From Takakia lepidozioides (taxonomy: Eukaryota; Streptophyta; Takakiopsida; Takakiales; Takakiaceae): a stretch of DNA of 64,000 nucleotides. A program made the translations under genes and the position numbers. Below the pieces are notes generated by a model, which worked only from the letters and a program-made list of their open reading frames with translations, did no database searches and was not told the origin of the DNA. The first letter of the stretch is position 1; each line of letters begins with the position of its first letter. Positions 11,189 through 23,905 of the stretch are shown one piece after another. The DNA lies in assembly GCA_030704615.1 (NCBI GenBank), contig CM060731.1, forward strand, positions 48,236,001 to 48,300,000. The letters are read 5' to 3'.

Positions 11189-13687
11189 AAAGGGCATACT
11201 TAGAAGCAATGCCACTGTCCCCCCAAAGATTGCTGGTGGCTGTGGCTCTGGGTAGAATCGACCCTGATTCCCAAATGTGGAGGAAGCTGACAATCCCTGC
11301 CTTCTCCCAGGATGCCCATTTTTTAGAGCATGTAATTAAGGAGTCAGAGTCAGCATTGAGATTTCCAAAAAGAGGCTGCCTCATGGCTTATTCCCTTGTC
11401 TTAGGGGTGGACAAGAAAAGATTGGGCCATCCAGGCAGCCCAGATGGACTGCCATGCCTTTGAACCGAAGGAGAAGGCACGGGAGGATCGGTTACCCTGG
11501 GTTATCCATCTCAATGACTCTGGCCAGGATGCCGCTAGAGGCCTCGAGTCCAGAATATGACATCTGACAACAAGGCTCCACGGAGATGAGAGATGAGTCA
11601 AAACCCTAGGCACCCATTTGGCCAATAAGGCAAGGATTTGAGATTGGGGGTCCAGAACCCCCAAGCCCCCGTTTTTTTTTCTTTTGAGAGATCTGGGCCC
11701 AGCTTACCAAGCTTCTTATGTTTGGCATGCCGGGGTAGCTCCCCATATGAAGTTGCGAGTCATGGTTTTAATCTGTGAGATAATCTTGGAGCCAAAGGAC
11801 CAGACAGCCGAGGAAAACCATGAGGAAGATTGGATTACTTGGTTAGCAACTAGAGCCCGCCCAGCTATAGACAAATGAATGGAGCACCAATGGCCCATTT
11901 TTTTTCCTGATTTTGGCCAGAACCGCCTCGCATCTCTGCAAATTTGTGAGGTCATGACCCACTAGGTGCCCCAAAAGATTATGGGCTTCTCCATTTTGAA
12001 GCCAACGAAGACCCAGATCCTCCCCCCAAGGCGCGATATGCGATGCCCCCGCTTGGATGGAAAGCTTGGAGAGATTAGCTACTGTCTTTAGAGCCAATTT
12101 ATCTGTAACCCTGATGCAAGGCAGAAGGTCTTTAGAACCAGAAGGATGGCTAAGACGTTCGTTTGCGTAGAGTTGTCAATAAATAAGATAGTGTCGTCAA
12201 CGTATAAGGAGTTCTTGACTGAGGCAAGAGAGGGTAAAGATCTTGGGATTTTTAACCCTTGCAAGGAGGTATTGGCAGGAAGCAAGTGACCGAGGGCATC
12301 CGCTGCGATGAGAAAGAGGAAGGGGGATAAAGGGCACTGCCTTATTGACCTGTGTCATTGAAAGGATTTGGATAGAACTCCATTGACTTGAACTTTACTA
12401 GAGGCCGAGAAGAGAAGGATTTTTATCCAAGACACGAAATTCCCTTCGAATCCTAGCTTCTGAATGACCCCTAGGAGAAGAGCCCAATCAACATTGTCGA
12501 AGGCCTTTTCGAAGTCCAACATTAGCACCGCTAGAGGCTGGTCCGAAAGATGGGCCAAATGCTTCTATCGCCAAAAGAACATTGTCTAGGATCATTCTAT
12601 TTGGCATAAACCCAGTCTGCTCTGGACGCACCAACCTGGGCAAAAAGGGCTGAAGCCTCATGGCGAGAGCCTTGGCTATGATCTTAATGGGCTTGTAGTT
12701 GGTAATCAAGTCACGATCCCTTTTTTTGAAAATCAAAGCAATTACCCCTTGAGATAGCTGGGAAGGCATAATGCCCTTGGCCAACAAGTCATTGGCCATA
12801 AGAAGGAAATCTTCCGAGACTGCAGACCAGAGGTGTTTGAAGAATTCAACCGGAAGGCCGTCCAATCCTGGGGATTTGAGAGAAGCCAGATTTTCCAAAG
12901 CCAGCATGAGCTCCATTTCTGAGAAGGGACCATTAAGCTTGGCATTGTCCTGGGGAGTGAGAATAAAGGGAACAAAGTCCAGAACTGCACTTCTGTTGAT
13001 GAGGGAGTTCTCAGAGGCTGGAGGACGAGCAAAGAGATTTGAGAAATACTGTGCTGCCACCCCAGCCATTGCCTTTGGATTAACATGAAGCTCGTTGGAT
13101 TGATCTCGTAATGAGGAAATAGATGTAGAAGCCTGACGCTGCCTGGATTTATGGAAAAAACAGGCCGACATTTTTTCACCTTTTAGAAACCAGTTTATAC
13201 CAGCTTTCCTACGGATATTGTCTTCTTTGATTGCACGCAGCTCTGCCATGTTTGGTTTCGCCGTAGTGAGAGATTGATGGGTCAAGGGCCCCACCAAACT
13301 AGACTCTATCAGCCATTGACAATGAGAGATGGTTTTGATTAGGGCCTTTTCCTTACAATCCCTATCCATGGTTGCTTTCCTGGCCAAAGATTGAGCTGCA
13401 TTCCTTGTGCCAGCCAGCTTATGAAGAAATCTAACGGATGGAGAAGTGAATTGGTTACCCGCATCTTTCCATATTGCAGCAAGCTGCTGAATCACTTTTG
13501 GGGATCGAAGGAGACTCAGATTAAATTTAAAGAAACCTCTTCCCCTTTGATGGATCCCTGGGGGAGTAAGCTTGAGAGATAAGAGAGCATGGTCAAAATC
13601 TGGCAATATGGGGGGGAGAGGATCCTGTTTAATCCAAGAGGCAGCCAGCGGAGAGCAGTAAGACCTATCCAATCTAGCCATAGACAA
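11189..13687 (-). pseudogene. LINE A ORF2, reverse transcriptase domain (part before the LTR insertion)
   Basis: The frame 13687-12488 holds the linker and the RT fingers: the SPGLDGLP motif, a GVIALIFKK block and PEQTGFMPNRMILDN. The palm follows in shifted frames: LMLDFEKAFDNVDW near 12510, then the catalytic YVDD box near 12205 and the thumb down to 11189. Frameshifts near 12540, 12360 and 12110 and several stops make it non-functional. At the right edge of the LTR element the reading frame ends in SKYALYA. It continues in phase as IHRIGDL on the far side (5281 downward) once the LTR element and one copy of GCAT are removed. Confidence 0.82.
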
Positions 13688-13826
13688 GTCCGGGGGGGCT
13701 CTATTGTTACTCCAAGTGAATCTAAAGAGAGGATCTAGTTGGGATGAAGCGATCTGAGAGACCTACTGAAAAGGTAAGCTTGTCCCAGGGTGATTGATCT
13801 TCCGGAGAAAACGATTGCACAGAGGA

Positions 13827-14324
13827 TTAACCCAGCCTGTCCACCATGCATTCCACCATGTTGAAATCACCAACTAAAATCCAGTTGGTCACCTGGAAGT
13901 TGCTTAATATCCTAGCATGGATGTCTAACCATAACAGGGAGCGGTCAGAGGCAGAATTAGGAGCGTAAATATTTATAAAGGCTGTAGAAGGAAATATAGA
14001 ATCTTGAGAGGTGAAGGCACAGTGTACTCTGCCCAAAATCCAAGACTCCACCTTGATAAATTCTGACAATAAGGAAGGGGCAATCAATATGGCCATGCCT
14101 CCTCTGGAGTCTATCACGGTGGGATTCCACCAAGACAAGGCTGCCGGCCAAATTGAAGGCCCAAGCGATGCAATCTTCTTTGCATCCAACTTATGCTCCT
14201 GAAGGAGAATGATAGAATTAGAAAAGAGATAATTCAAGGCCCATTGCCTAATCCTAGATCTCTTGGGGACGGACGCCTCTAATCCGATACCCCTAATATT
14301 CCAAGAATGCAGGTCCCAGCTCAT
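13827..14324 (-). pseudogene. LINE A ORF2, apurinic-type endonuclease domain
   Basis: The endonuclease nicks target DNA to prime reverse transcription. The frame starts at the ATG at 14324 and shows the exonuclease-endonuclease-phosphatase fold motifs in order: SWNIRG near residue 8, LLQEHK near residue 40 (catalytic Glu), RGGMAIL, INIYAPNS, and LVGDFNMVE near residue 150 (catalytic Asp and Asn). It breaks near 13830. The distal endonuclease and linker resume in another frame from 13687, so at least one frameshift separates them. Confidence 0.8.
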
Positions 14325-16675
14325 GTAGGAAGCACTTTGAAGCCCGTGAGCCTGTCACGATTTGATGGATGAAGATGGGTGACCTCAAACTGTAAACCTG
14401 GATTTGGGGAGAGCTTCGAAAGTATCCAAGCAAAGCCCGGGGGGGCTGGGACTTCCGGAGAACCCATAAACCAGATCGTGACTTTCACTGTCTCTGCTCC
14501 TGGATCGGACAAGGGGTTGGCTACAACTTTAATTGAAGAGCTTTTAAAGAGCGATTGCAAAGATACGTTGAGGAAACGCGAGATGAATCCCAAAGCCCTA
14601 GATGCTGTACAGAAGCGAGGGAATTTAAGAGCTGGAAGAAGCACCTCTGGAGCAAACTTTGCAGAAAGAACCCAACCATTGGAAGAAGAGCAGCCTTCTA
14701 GGAAAATAAACAAAGGTAAGAAAGCCAGAGCTCACCGCTGGGGGGGACGGGATAGCAAGATCCAAGGGAGCCAAGCAGAAGGAAGTATTGTCTGCATCTG
14801 GAATAGGGACTATAGCCAAGTCATCCGATGGGGCCGATTTTTCGCTATTGCGAGCGTATTTCTGCGATGAGCGGAAAGCCTCTACCAGGGCTCTGCCCGC
14901 TTCATAGGTTGCCTCCAGAAAGGGCCTGCCTGATCACTTCCGAGCTCCAGAGAAACTGAGCTTCCATATATCCACTTTTGTGCCACCTCTCCTGGCTGCA
15001 AGTTGGACACATCAGAGAACCTTAGAAGAGGAAGAACTTGCACGAAAAACAGTTTCATATTGGAATCTGATTGGTGAATCCTTGAGCCAAAATAAACAGC
15101 AGACTCAGATGAAAGTTCAAATAGTGGAAGAGAGGAAGCAAAGATCTCGCTAAGAATTAGCTCAAGCTCCGTCCCCGGGTTCACTGAGAGAGCATCCTTC
15201 TTCGTGATCCATGCCGAGGCAATTTTGTTTATTCCTGAGAGCAGAATGGACGGGGATCCTTCAGGGAACCCAAAAATGATTGGGGAGATTTTAATGGCCA
15301 CCGACTGTCCTCCCACAAGGTGTGAAGCATCCTGTAATTCCACGCCCGCGAAAGACCTGAGCTGGAGGCAGAAGGCAGCCAGACTCTGACTTCCACCCGG
15401 CGAGGTGATGGGGAACAAAGCTGGAATGTCATCCAAGAGGATTTGCGCACCCTGTAAGGGAGAAGACAGCAGATAGACCCTTGGGCTTATCGAAGCCGGG
15501 GAGAGATCCAGACGGGTTCTCTTTGCCGTTGGAGGCGCTACCTCTGATCTCTTGAGGGAAAGACCCACAACGGGGCCCTGGGAAGTGCCCACCCCCACAT
15601 TATCCAGAGAGGAGACCACATTCGCTTTTGATCTCAGAAGGACCGGGCATTCTGCCTTGACATGGCCTTCTGCATTACAGTGGAAACATAAGACATTAAT
15701 AATCACCTCTTGAACAGATACAGAGACAAATGAATTGTCTAGAGTGGGAAGCTTTAAAGAAGAGACTATAGCTGCCAATTCCGGCATTAACACCACCAAA
15801 TGAGGCACACCCCCATCTCTGTGGGCCTCGTAAGATGCCAGGTCGTTGTCGATGCTTTGGGCATCTATCTCAACTTGCTCAAAGACATTCATTACTCCTA
15901 TGAAAGCGCCAAAGTGCGCCCCAATCTCCGGGAGAGAGTGAAGATAATTCCCTGGAAGAAAGGGCAAAGCCAACACTCTGGGCTTGCATGTTACCCCTCC
16001 TTTATGGCCCCATTCAAGCGACCAAGGGAATATATAAACCCTGCACTTGGAGAGGGAGACGTTAAATCTCAAGGCTTTCTCCACCTGATCGTGAGAGCTG
16101 AACATTAGAGAGAAGAACCCTATACCCAGGGCCACACAAAAATGCGAGGTAAGGCCTCCTCCCGCTCCCAGGTTTTCATATGCCCATTTCCTTACAAAGG
16201 CTCTGTCTCGAACTCTTCCAGGGAAGTAGAGAAGAATCCCTTGCTCAGACATCATCTGCGATTGCTCTTTTATGATGCCCATGTTCAACTGCAGAATGGG
16301 TTGAGATTCATCGACGGGGGCCGCCACCTCACTCCATTGGGTTGGCGGTCTAGGCGGGGAAAAATGAGGCCTTGGGCCCATTCCGAGCAGGCCTGGCCCG
16401 GGCACAGGTCTTCTCCCCGGGTGTCTGCCCCTTTCCTGTCTCCTGTTATCCCTCCTAGGGCCAAACCCATGGGCAGTAGCCTGAACGTAGGCCATAGATA
16501 CTTGGGTTCGGTGAGAAGGGCACCACAGAAGAAGGAGCAGCAGCACTATGGAAAACCTTCCAAGCTGCGAAAACGCCGAAACAGACAGGAGAGCAAAGAG
16601 GAGAGAAAAGAGAGAGAAGCAATGCAAGCCGAGAGCCCATCTAGAGACAGTGGCACGAAACTCTGCCGTAGGCAT
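14321..16675 (-). pseudogene. LINE A ORF1 (gag-like RNA-binding protein with CCHC knuckle)
   Basis: ORF1 proteins of plant L1 elements coat the element RNA. An open frame of 597 codons runs from the ATG at 16675 to 14882. Residues about 145-330 resemble the DUF4283-type N-terminal domain of plant LINE ORF1. They are followed by a zinc knuckle CFHCNAEGHVKAEC, near residues 338-351. The distal part continues in another frame (14713-14321), showing one or more frameshifts between about 14715 and 14885. That frame ends in ACATGA, so its TGA stop overlaps the ATG of ORF2 by four bases, an arrangement suited to termination-reinitiation. Read as a decayed ORF1. Confidence 0.72.
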
Positions 16676-17896
16676 TAATCTTAGTTGTAGAGAAGAATGA
16701 ATAGCGATGCAAATGCATCAAATGTCGAGCGCTTGAGATGAGACACCATGAACGAATGGCTAGCGAGAGAAGGAACAACATGTTGTGCACGAAATCATCC
16801 GGAAGCAGGCCTAGCCATGGCGTCTCCTTTCTATTTTAAGAGGTCGATGAAGAAAGCCCGATGAGACTGCCCAGAAGGCGGAGGGCGATGGAGAAGTGTA
16901 GGAAAAACCTAAGAGGGGATGAAGGAAAGGACCGCAGTTTGAGAGAAGACAGAAGAAGGCCTAGCCTTGAAACGGCTAAGTCCTTGTTCCTCTCACCGCA
17001 AAACGCGGAGCCCAACATCCTACATCTATTACATTTTTCATTTCAACACTGGCATTTTATTGTACCTTGAATCATATACGAAAAATTTGGGCAGCGCCCC
17101 GGATTATTCATAATCTAGGATTAGCTTCTCGAGAGCCCTACCATGCTCTATGAGCTCCTCCATGCTCCATGCAAGGCCCCATCCTGCATGCTCCATGGCA
17201 TGTTTGGCATCCATGGATGAATTTGGGGGATGACTTTAAAATGGATGAGGTTAGGTGTGAGGGATGAGGTTAGGGTGACGGCTGTTCAAGCTTGTCTTGG
17301 CTCCCAAAGCAAGCAACGGGTTCTATGGATTAGTGAGTGGATTAGTGGACGCAATTATGTGTAGATTAGATTAGTGAAGTGAGCTTGTGGATCACTAAAC
17401 ACTTGATGTGAATTGTTGGGTGCAAGGCCCTTAAGAGATTCAATGAAGGAGCTGAAGCAGTTAAAGAAGCTTATAGTGTGATACGATGATGGACAAGACA
17501 ATGTAGACTAAGCGGAAATATCTCAGCAAAGAAAACTTATGTTTATGCAAATGGTATGTGTGTTTTACATGTGCTCTTCTGTTGTTTGCATGATTCTTCG
17601 TTCAAATATGGGGTATGCAAATGGATAGAGCAATCATGTGCTCTGAAACACATTTCTTAGGACATGGAAACTAAAATCGCGGTTTTTGAACATGCTTCTG
17701 TTTTGGTTGAAGTTAAGAAAAATGGTTTATATAGTAGGCCATGTAATAGAGGTTCAAACTAATTACAAATTCATGAATGCATATTAGGGTTTGAATAAGG
17801 ATAATAGTCTCAAGTCTCAACTGTGTTATTTTGAATTTTTTCTGATTACACAGAAAGGTGGAGATGCCTGATATGTGCAAAATGTGAGGAACATCA

Positions 17897-20761
17897 ATGA
17901 TGAAGGAACTGGACATTCAAAACCCTATCAAAAGTCCATTTGATGCAAATGATCTGGTATGGCTGCCACACATCATAAAAGTAAGAGGATCAGAATGCAT
18001 ATGTGAAGTGGCATGGATTCCTTGGACAAGAGTTCCAGATTTTTTGGAAGGAGAAAACAACAATAAATCTGCACCAACCAAGTTCAAGATTGTCAAGAGT
18101 GTGCCAGGTTCATCTAAGTTAGATCAGACTTGTCTTGACAGCCATATTGGTCAAAAGTGGTAAGCTTCACTCTACTTTTGTATTGGGATTGTGAGAATTA
18201 TAGGTGTTTTGAATAATTCTGGAAATTATGGCTATCTGCCCACATAAAATTAAACCTATATTTTGGTTTCCCTGTGATATGTTTGCAGGTATCATTGTGT
18301 TTGGGGTCCACGAGATGACCGACAGAATATTGAAGAAAGAAATGTCTCCACAACTCCAAAGCCAAAGAAAGGACCAGGTAGTAGACGTGATCGAAAAGCT
18401 CACTCCGAAACAAAACTTAGAGGTTGTTTATGCAAATTCGCAATCAAGAGGTTGTTCATGTATCAAGATGTGGATGAATTGGTTTATTATGAGGGATCTC
18501 ATGTTGACCGCAATTGCGAGGTTTGTTATGGTACACAAGACCCTCAATCTTTGTTACGGAAATCACAATTTGCTCCTTGGATATCCTAAGATTTGAGAGA
18601 TTGGATACTTAAACGTCTTGATTGTGGATCCTCGCCAATGGAAGTTGAGATGTGCGTACGAGAACATCCGGAATATCTCTTCTTCTACCAACAACATGAA
18701 TTGGTGGATGACACCATTCCTTTCACTCTAGGCATTCAAACCCCTTATCAAACAATGAAAATGCTTGACAGAGGTCATGGAGGTGCCGTTGCTTGTGATG
18801 CAACTTTTGGAACAAATGATCGAAAATTTCAATTGTTCACACTTATTGTGTTTGATAAGCACTACAATGGTATTCCAGTTGCTTGGGCTATTACAAGCCG
18901 AGGAAAGGCATGTGATTTGCAACAATGGATGAATGCACTCCAAAGTCATTTGAAGCAAAAATATCCGGAATGGTTGTCTTCATCTTTTATAGTGGATGAT
19001 GCTGATGCTGAGATCAATGCAATTAGGTACATATGTCATTCTTTCCTACCTTAAATTGTTTGTAGGGATTTTTTTTTATCAATAATTGGAATCAGGTAGA
19101 AATCTCAAACCAGGTTTCCACTGGTATGAACTACTGTCGAGGTATCTGCAAATTCAAATATGTGATTGATATTACCGAGGCACCTTCATGAAAGTTATTA
19201 ATGGTTGATAGTGGATTGCATTGCAAAGCTATTTGGGGACATAACATGCCAATTTTGTTATGTCTTTGGCATGTGTGTGAGGCATGGCAAAAAAATATGG
19301 CTAGTAAGCTTGGGAATACTGATATCCGAAGTCGCATACTGGAAGTCCTTGGCAATATTATGTACATGTCATGTAATATTGATGAATCTATTCAAGATCT
19401 TGAGGTTCGTGCCATCAACTTGGTTGACAAATTGTTTACAGAGTATCCTGGACAACAAAAACTTGAGGAGTACTTTCGTCGATATTGGCTACCAAAAATA
19501 GGTATGATATTTTTAAGGCCTGCTAAATGTGTTTACCTTTATAGTATTTTTTTGCATATATGTAACGTTTAACTAACAATTAGGTTTTGTATGTAGAATT
19601 ATTTTGTGCACTTCTGTATGATGTTAATGGATAAAAGACTTGTAATGATATGATTTCCATACCATTTGGGTTTTAAAATTGTTATTTTGTATATTTACAA
19701 GAATGTGGGTGACTGGTACAAGAAGAATTCCACATGCTGGTCAAGAAACCAATGTTGTCATTGAAGCATATCATGGGAATTTAAAATCAAGGTTATCAGA
19801 GTCCAAGAAAACACTCCGAGGTCGCAGGGTTGACTGGCTTATCCATGAGCTTGTTGGTGATGTCATTTTACATTACTCTTATATGAAGAACATGAAAACG
19901 TATGGTTTCTTGAACAATTCCAAGGCCGAGAAATTATTGGAGTCGGTAATAGTTCGAGCAAGAACTATTCCAGATTCAGATGTTATTTTTCCAAATGACA
20001 TCAATGATTCATGGCAGGTTCGCAGCTCTCACTCTCCTACAAAGTGGTACACGATCTATAACGCCACCGGAAAATGGGCAAGTTGTGATTGCGAATGGGC
20101 ACAACGAGAAATCTCTGCAAACATCAAATCAAAGTCATCCAATTACTGAAAAATATATCCGAGCCTCGAATTGTTCTAGCTTGTGGTACAAAGTACGGCT
20201 GTGCACGTGGTGGCATTCAATCTCTTTTTGATACGGGTATTGATTTGAACGATGTACCGGCTCAACCTGAAGACTCGGAAAAGGATGAATGTACGTTATA
20301 TGACTCTCTACATTTTTTATTCAAAACATACAACAGTGTCTATTTCAATACATGTTTTGTATTCAATATAATGCTTTGTTCAATATATGATTTGTTTAAT
20401 ATGAGATCACAGGGAAATGAAACTTGTGGTTTCCTATATATGAGACATATTTGTTATAATGTCAGTTGTATGCAGACAATATGAGGAGCAAGTGAGCTCA
20501 TTACCTTCATCAGAAAAACCAAGAAGTGATGAAGACATCACCAAGAGAGAGTTGGCATGTGTCCAAGAAACAATGACAGCTATCATGCATGATATTACTG
20601 AAGGGGATTCTAGTCTTCGTATGCATGCATTGTCATTGCTGAAGTCAGTGCATGAGAAGCTAAGATCACTACGAGCAAATGCGACGGAGGACATGATGCA
20701 TCTTGCCCAAACATTTCAAATAGTTGATGATGGGTGCGGTAATTCTATCGTTCGTATGTAA
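17897..20761 (+). pseudogene. MULE transposase (MuDR/FAR1-like, SWIM finger)
   Basis: Transposase that binds the inverted ends and moves the element. Exon 1 (17897-18159) and exon 2 (18289-19026) join in phase through HIGQKW. The MULE catalytic core follows, with CDATFGTNDRKFQLFTLIVF (first Asp) and FIVDDADAEINAIR (second acidic residue). A later exon from about 19200 has LLCLWHVCEAWQKN, the family C/W-x-H block, and another from 19700 ends in the SWIM finger CDCEWAQR...LCKH. A TAA at 18587-18589 interrupts exon 2. A one-base deletion near 20107 breaks the SWIM finger between its first two Cys and its Cys-His. A last exon (20472-20761) looks coding. The middle exon joints do not keep phase cleanly. 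A dead copy. Confidence 0.83.
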
Positions 20762-20939
20762 GATTTTCTAAAGCGGAGCACAAAATCGAAACGCAAGAAA
20801 ATTCAGAAACTTTAAATGTCGAAACTCTAATTGTTTTGGCATATTGATGACATTCATGTAAGCTTCATGACATTGGAGGTAGTTATAATGCTTGGATGAA
20901 ATAGCAATAAAGGATTCACTTCGCATGCAGTAATTCAGA

Positions 20940-22115
20940 TTCCTTGTGAATATGGTGTGGATGAAACCGTGATGAAGGTTTCCTTGGACTGATCGAAATT
21001 GCGGTCGAGGTTTCCAGAAAGCATCTAATACTTGAATGGTTGATAATATACTTGGTAAAATAAATACATGGTGTGGCATCAATTCTCTTGGGCATGAACA
21101 TATACCTGTGTATGTTTTGTATCATGGAAACCGTGATGAAGGTTTTTTTGGCACCAATTGCTAGTGGAAACTGCGGTGCAGGTTTCTATTATGCAAATGA
21201 TATATATGATAATGTGCATCACTTACTTTTTTGCATGTAGTGGAAACCGTGGTCGAGGTTGCCTTGGGCATATGTCTCCCATATTGAAATTTCATGTGGG
21301 TGGGAACTGTGGTCGAGGTTTCCGTTGGGCATACATCCCATATTTCAATATCTTGGTGGGAAACCGTGGTCGAGGTTTCCTTTATATCAATTGTTAAGAG
21401 AAACCGCGGTCAAGGTTTCCCTGCTAGGAAGTGCTATGTGCAAATTGCGGTGAAGGATTGATTTAAGTAAATGACATATATGATATGATGCACCACTTAA
21501 TTCATGTAGTGAAAATCGCGGTCAAGGTTGTTGGTGGAAAATACGGTCGAGGTTTCCCTTCAGTAACATGTGCATTTTATGCTCATGAATGAACACATTT
21601 TAAATGGATTACTGGAAATGTGATTGATGTTCATTCATATAGTGGAAACCACAGTCGACGTTTCTTTGAAATTGCGATCAAGGTTTCCTTGAGATGCATC
21701 AATTTCATAATGAATGAGAACCGTGGTTGAACTAATATGTTTGGAGGAAATATCGGTCGAGGTTTCTCTGACATAAGTGATATACTTACATGTTTGGAGG
21801 AAACCGTGGTCGAGGTTGCGCTGACATATCACTTAATATCTTAATATGTCCAGAGAAAAGGGTCGAGGTTTCTCTAGCATACCATATAAATACAAATATC
21901 GGTGCAGGTTTTCGAGAACTTGTGATAATAGAAGAAACCGCGGTCGAGGTTTCTTTCACACAATATGGCTGGTGGAAATCGCGGTTGAGGTTTCCCCGGC
22001 ATATCACTTGAATGATATAGCTATGTTTGGAGGAAAGCTTGGTCGAGGTTTCCCTGATATATCACTTATACTTTAATATGTTTGGAGCAAACCGTGATCG
22101 ACAATTCCCCTGAGC
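20940..22115 (+). repeat. Hairpin-repeat array 1 (GGAAACC-N8-GGTTTCC), about 20 units
   Basis: A roughly 22-bp inverted repeat, GGAAACC then a loop near GCGGTCGA then GGTTTCC, recurs about 20 times with 40-60 bp spacing and variable drift. Many units extend outward to ATATGT and ACATAT arms. All loops read (G)CGGTCGA on the plus strand. Examples: 21240, 21358, 21398, 21797, 21932, 21973, 22031. It lies just after the transposase gene. Confidence 0.85.
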
Positions 22116-22271
22116 ACATCACTTAAATTGTATAGTCGTTGTCGCAATTTCACCAGCACACCACCCAATACACATTGACATATCATATCAAGACATTTAT
22201 GCATCTTCCGAGTATGCACATTCAAAACATGTTCAAAAGTATAGCAGTGTAAATCAAAGTCCATGAACTTT

Positions 22272-23450
22272 GTTGCTAACTTGATTCAAAACATAAATAC
22301 CAAGTTGTTCCATCAACGCGCTTTGCGATCATGTCCCATCCTACAACGAACGATGCGATCAGCCACAGAATCCCCCAAGATTGCAGCTTTGAACTGAGTT
22401 GAGTTTGTGATGCCCAATCGCCGAAGCTCTTCCTGCGAAGGGATGACACCTGTCCGAGGAAGTTTGCGGGAAGTGGATAGACCCTCAACAGGGGTATGAG
22501 CCAAAGATGACATTGCGTGCCTCCGAGTCTCATTGTAAAATGTCTCCAAGACCTCATTGTCGTCATCGTCTGACTCAGCCTCAACAGGAGGATGGGTGTG
22601 TCTATGGTGTGATAACCGAGTCTCATTGTAAAATGTCTCTAAGACCTCATTGTCGTCATCGCATGACTCAGCGTCAACAGGAGGAGGAGGAGTGTCTCCA
22701 TAATGTGATAACTGCTCCATTTGCTCTCCAACAATATCGTTACTCTCATGGAAATCCTCTACATCTTCGTCGTCATCAGTATCATTCACATCCTCATCGT
22801 CATCATCATCCTCTGCATCCTCATCACTGCCATCATCCTCCCCATCATCATTGTTCTCATCATCTTCATTATCATCGCTCTCTGCCACTCCTTTGATCAA
22901 CCTATACTCGCGGGCTTTCACCTTACATTGTTCAATGCGTTCACCATCTTTCGCAAACCAATTGGACGTGACATTGTCAACGAATTCGTTGATGAACTCA
23001 TCTTGCTGTCTACACCATTGTGAAAGCCAAAAAAATTATAAGTCTAAATGAACAAAGTACAACAAGTATAGCAAAAGAAGAACAAAGTACTTAAGAGAGA
23101 ATCATGATAAGTACCTCCCCAAGCTCCGCAGATTGTTGGGATCATTCTTCCATATTGTTTTCGCTTTCTTCGTGTACCTGGCAATTGCTTTGGAACGCAA
23201 CAAATTATACCGTACATGTCATGAACGCATCATTTGGAGGCTACGGGCCTCAGACATCGCTCCATCATAAGCAACTGCAACAGTTCGTGGATGACCAGAC
23301 TCTCCGTGTGTGGCAATGGAGGTTGTCCGCATCGACCCATGTGGTTGTTCAAGCTACTTTTGGCTCCATAGTCTTTTGTGCACTTTAGACACTTCCACCT
23401 TCTAGTCTCATGATCAAAAGAGTAATGCTCTCCCTCCCTAGCATACTCCA
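22272..23450 (-). pseudogene. Second MULE gene: C2HC zinc-finger and acidic protein of unknown function
   Basis: I do not recognise the family. The 5' part begins at a likely start codon near 23448 (MEYAREGEHYSFDHETRRW) and carries one zinc finger, C-x2-C-x12-H-x3-C, close to the start. A middle part near 23110-23190 (RSKAIARYTKKAKTIWKN) is basic and lies in another frame with stops before it. After an intron ending near 23025 the frame 23022-22272 reads DEFINEFVDNVTSNWF. It then has a run of about 50 mostly Asp/Glu residues and two tandem 34-residue units ending NEVLETFYNETR. It could be an accessory protein comparable in position to MuDR's mudrB, but no homology to mudrB is claimed. Donor-like GTAAG and GTGAG sites near 24240 and 24375 suggest 5' untranslated exons. 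Confidence 0.55.
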
Positions 23451-23544
23451 TGTAGAATCCTATCGCAAACAACCAAATGTATACAAGTTGGAAACTCAAC
23501 CGATATTTCCTCCAAACATATTAAGCTTTATTCAAGTGATATGC

Positions 23545-23905
23545 ACCAGGGAAACCTCGATCGGGTTTTCCTATTAAGGCCATTATGTCAGGGAAACCTC
23601 GACCGAGATTTCCCCCAAACATATCTTAAATGATTCACTGATATGCTAGAGAAACCTCGACCGATATTTTCTCCTAACATATAAGCTGTATCATTCAAGC
23701 GATATAGGGAATCCTCGACCGGGCTTTCCTCCAGACATATTAAGTTATACCATGATGTCAGGGAAACCTTGACCACGGTTTCTTCTAAACATATCATCAT
23801 TTAAGTGCCAGGGAAACCGCGACGGATCTTTCATCCAGACATATTATATCATTCAAGTGGTATGCCAGAGAAACCTCGACTGCGCTTTCCTCCAAACATA
23901 TTAAG
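23545..23905 (-). repeat. Hairpin-repeat array 2, inverted relative to array 1
   Basis: Seven further units with the same GGAAACC and GGTTTCC arms but loops reading TCGACCG on the plus strand, the reverse complement of array 1. Units near 23549, 23590, 23650, 23707, 23760, 23811 and 23870. It lies upstream of the zinc-finger gene, so that gene is bracketed by two oppositely oriented arrays. Confidence 0.82.

Larger units (their letters stand above)
3987..17063 (-). mobile_element. Full-length L1-like LINE (family A), interrupted by an LTR element
   Basis: A non-LTR retrotransposon read on the minus strand: about 390 bp of 5' leader, ORF1 with a CCHC knuckle, ORF2 with endonuclease, reverse transcriptase and zf-RVT parts, and a 3' poly(A) tail seen as a T-rich run near 3987-4015 on the plus strand. 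The 7-bp word ACCTTGA occurs directly beside the tail (3980-3986) and again at 17064-17070, consistent with a target-site duplication. Without the nested LTR element (5286-11184 plus a 4-bp duplication) the LINE is about 7.2 kb, the usual full length. Several stops and frameshifts make it inactive. The 7-bp duplication is short, so the 5' boundary is less certain than the 3' one. Confidence 0.8.

Noticed and set aside
22507-22896. Plus-strand His/Ser/Pro-rich frame
   Set aside because: It is the complement of the Asp/Glu-coding stretch of the minus-strand zinc-finger gene.
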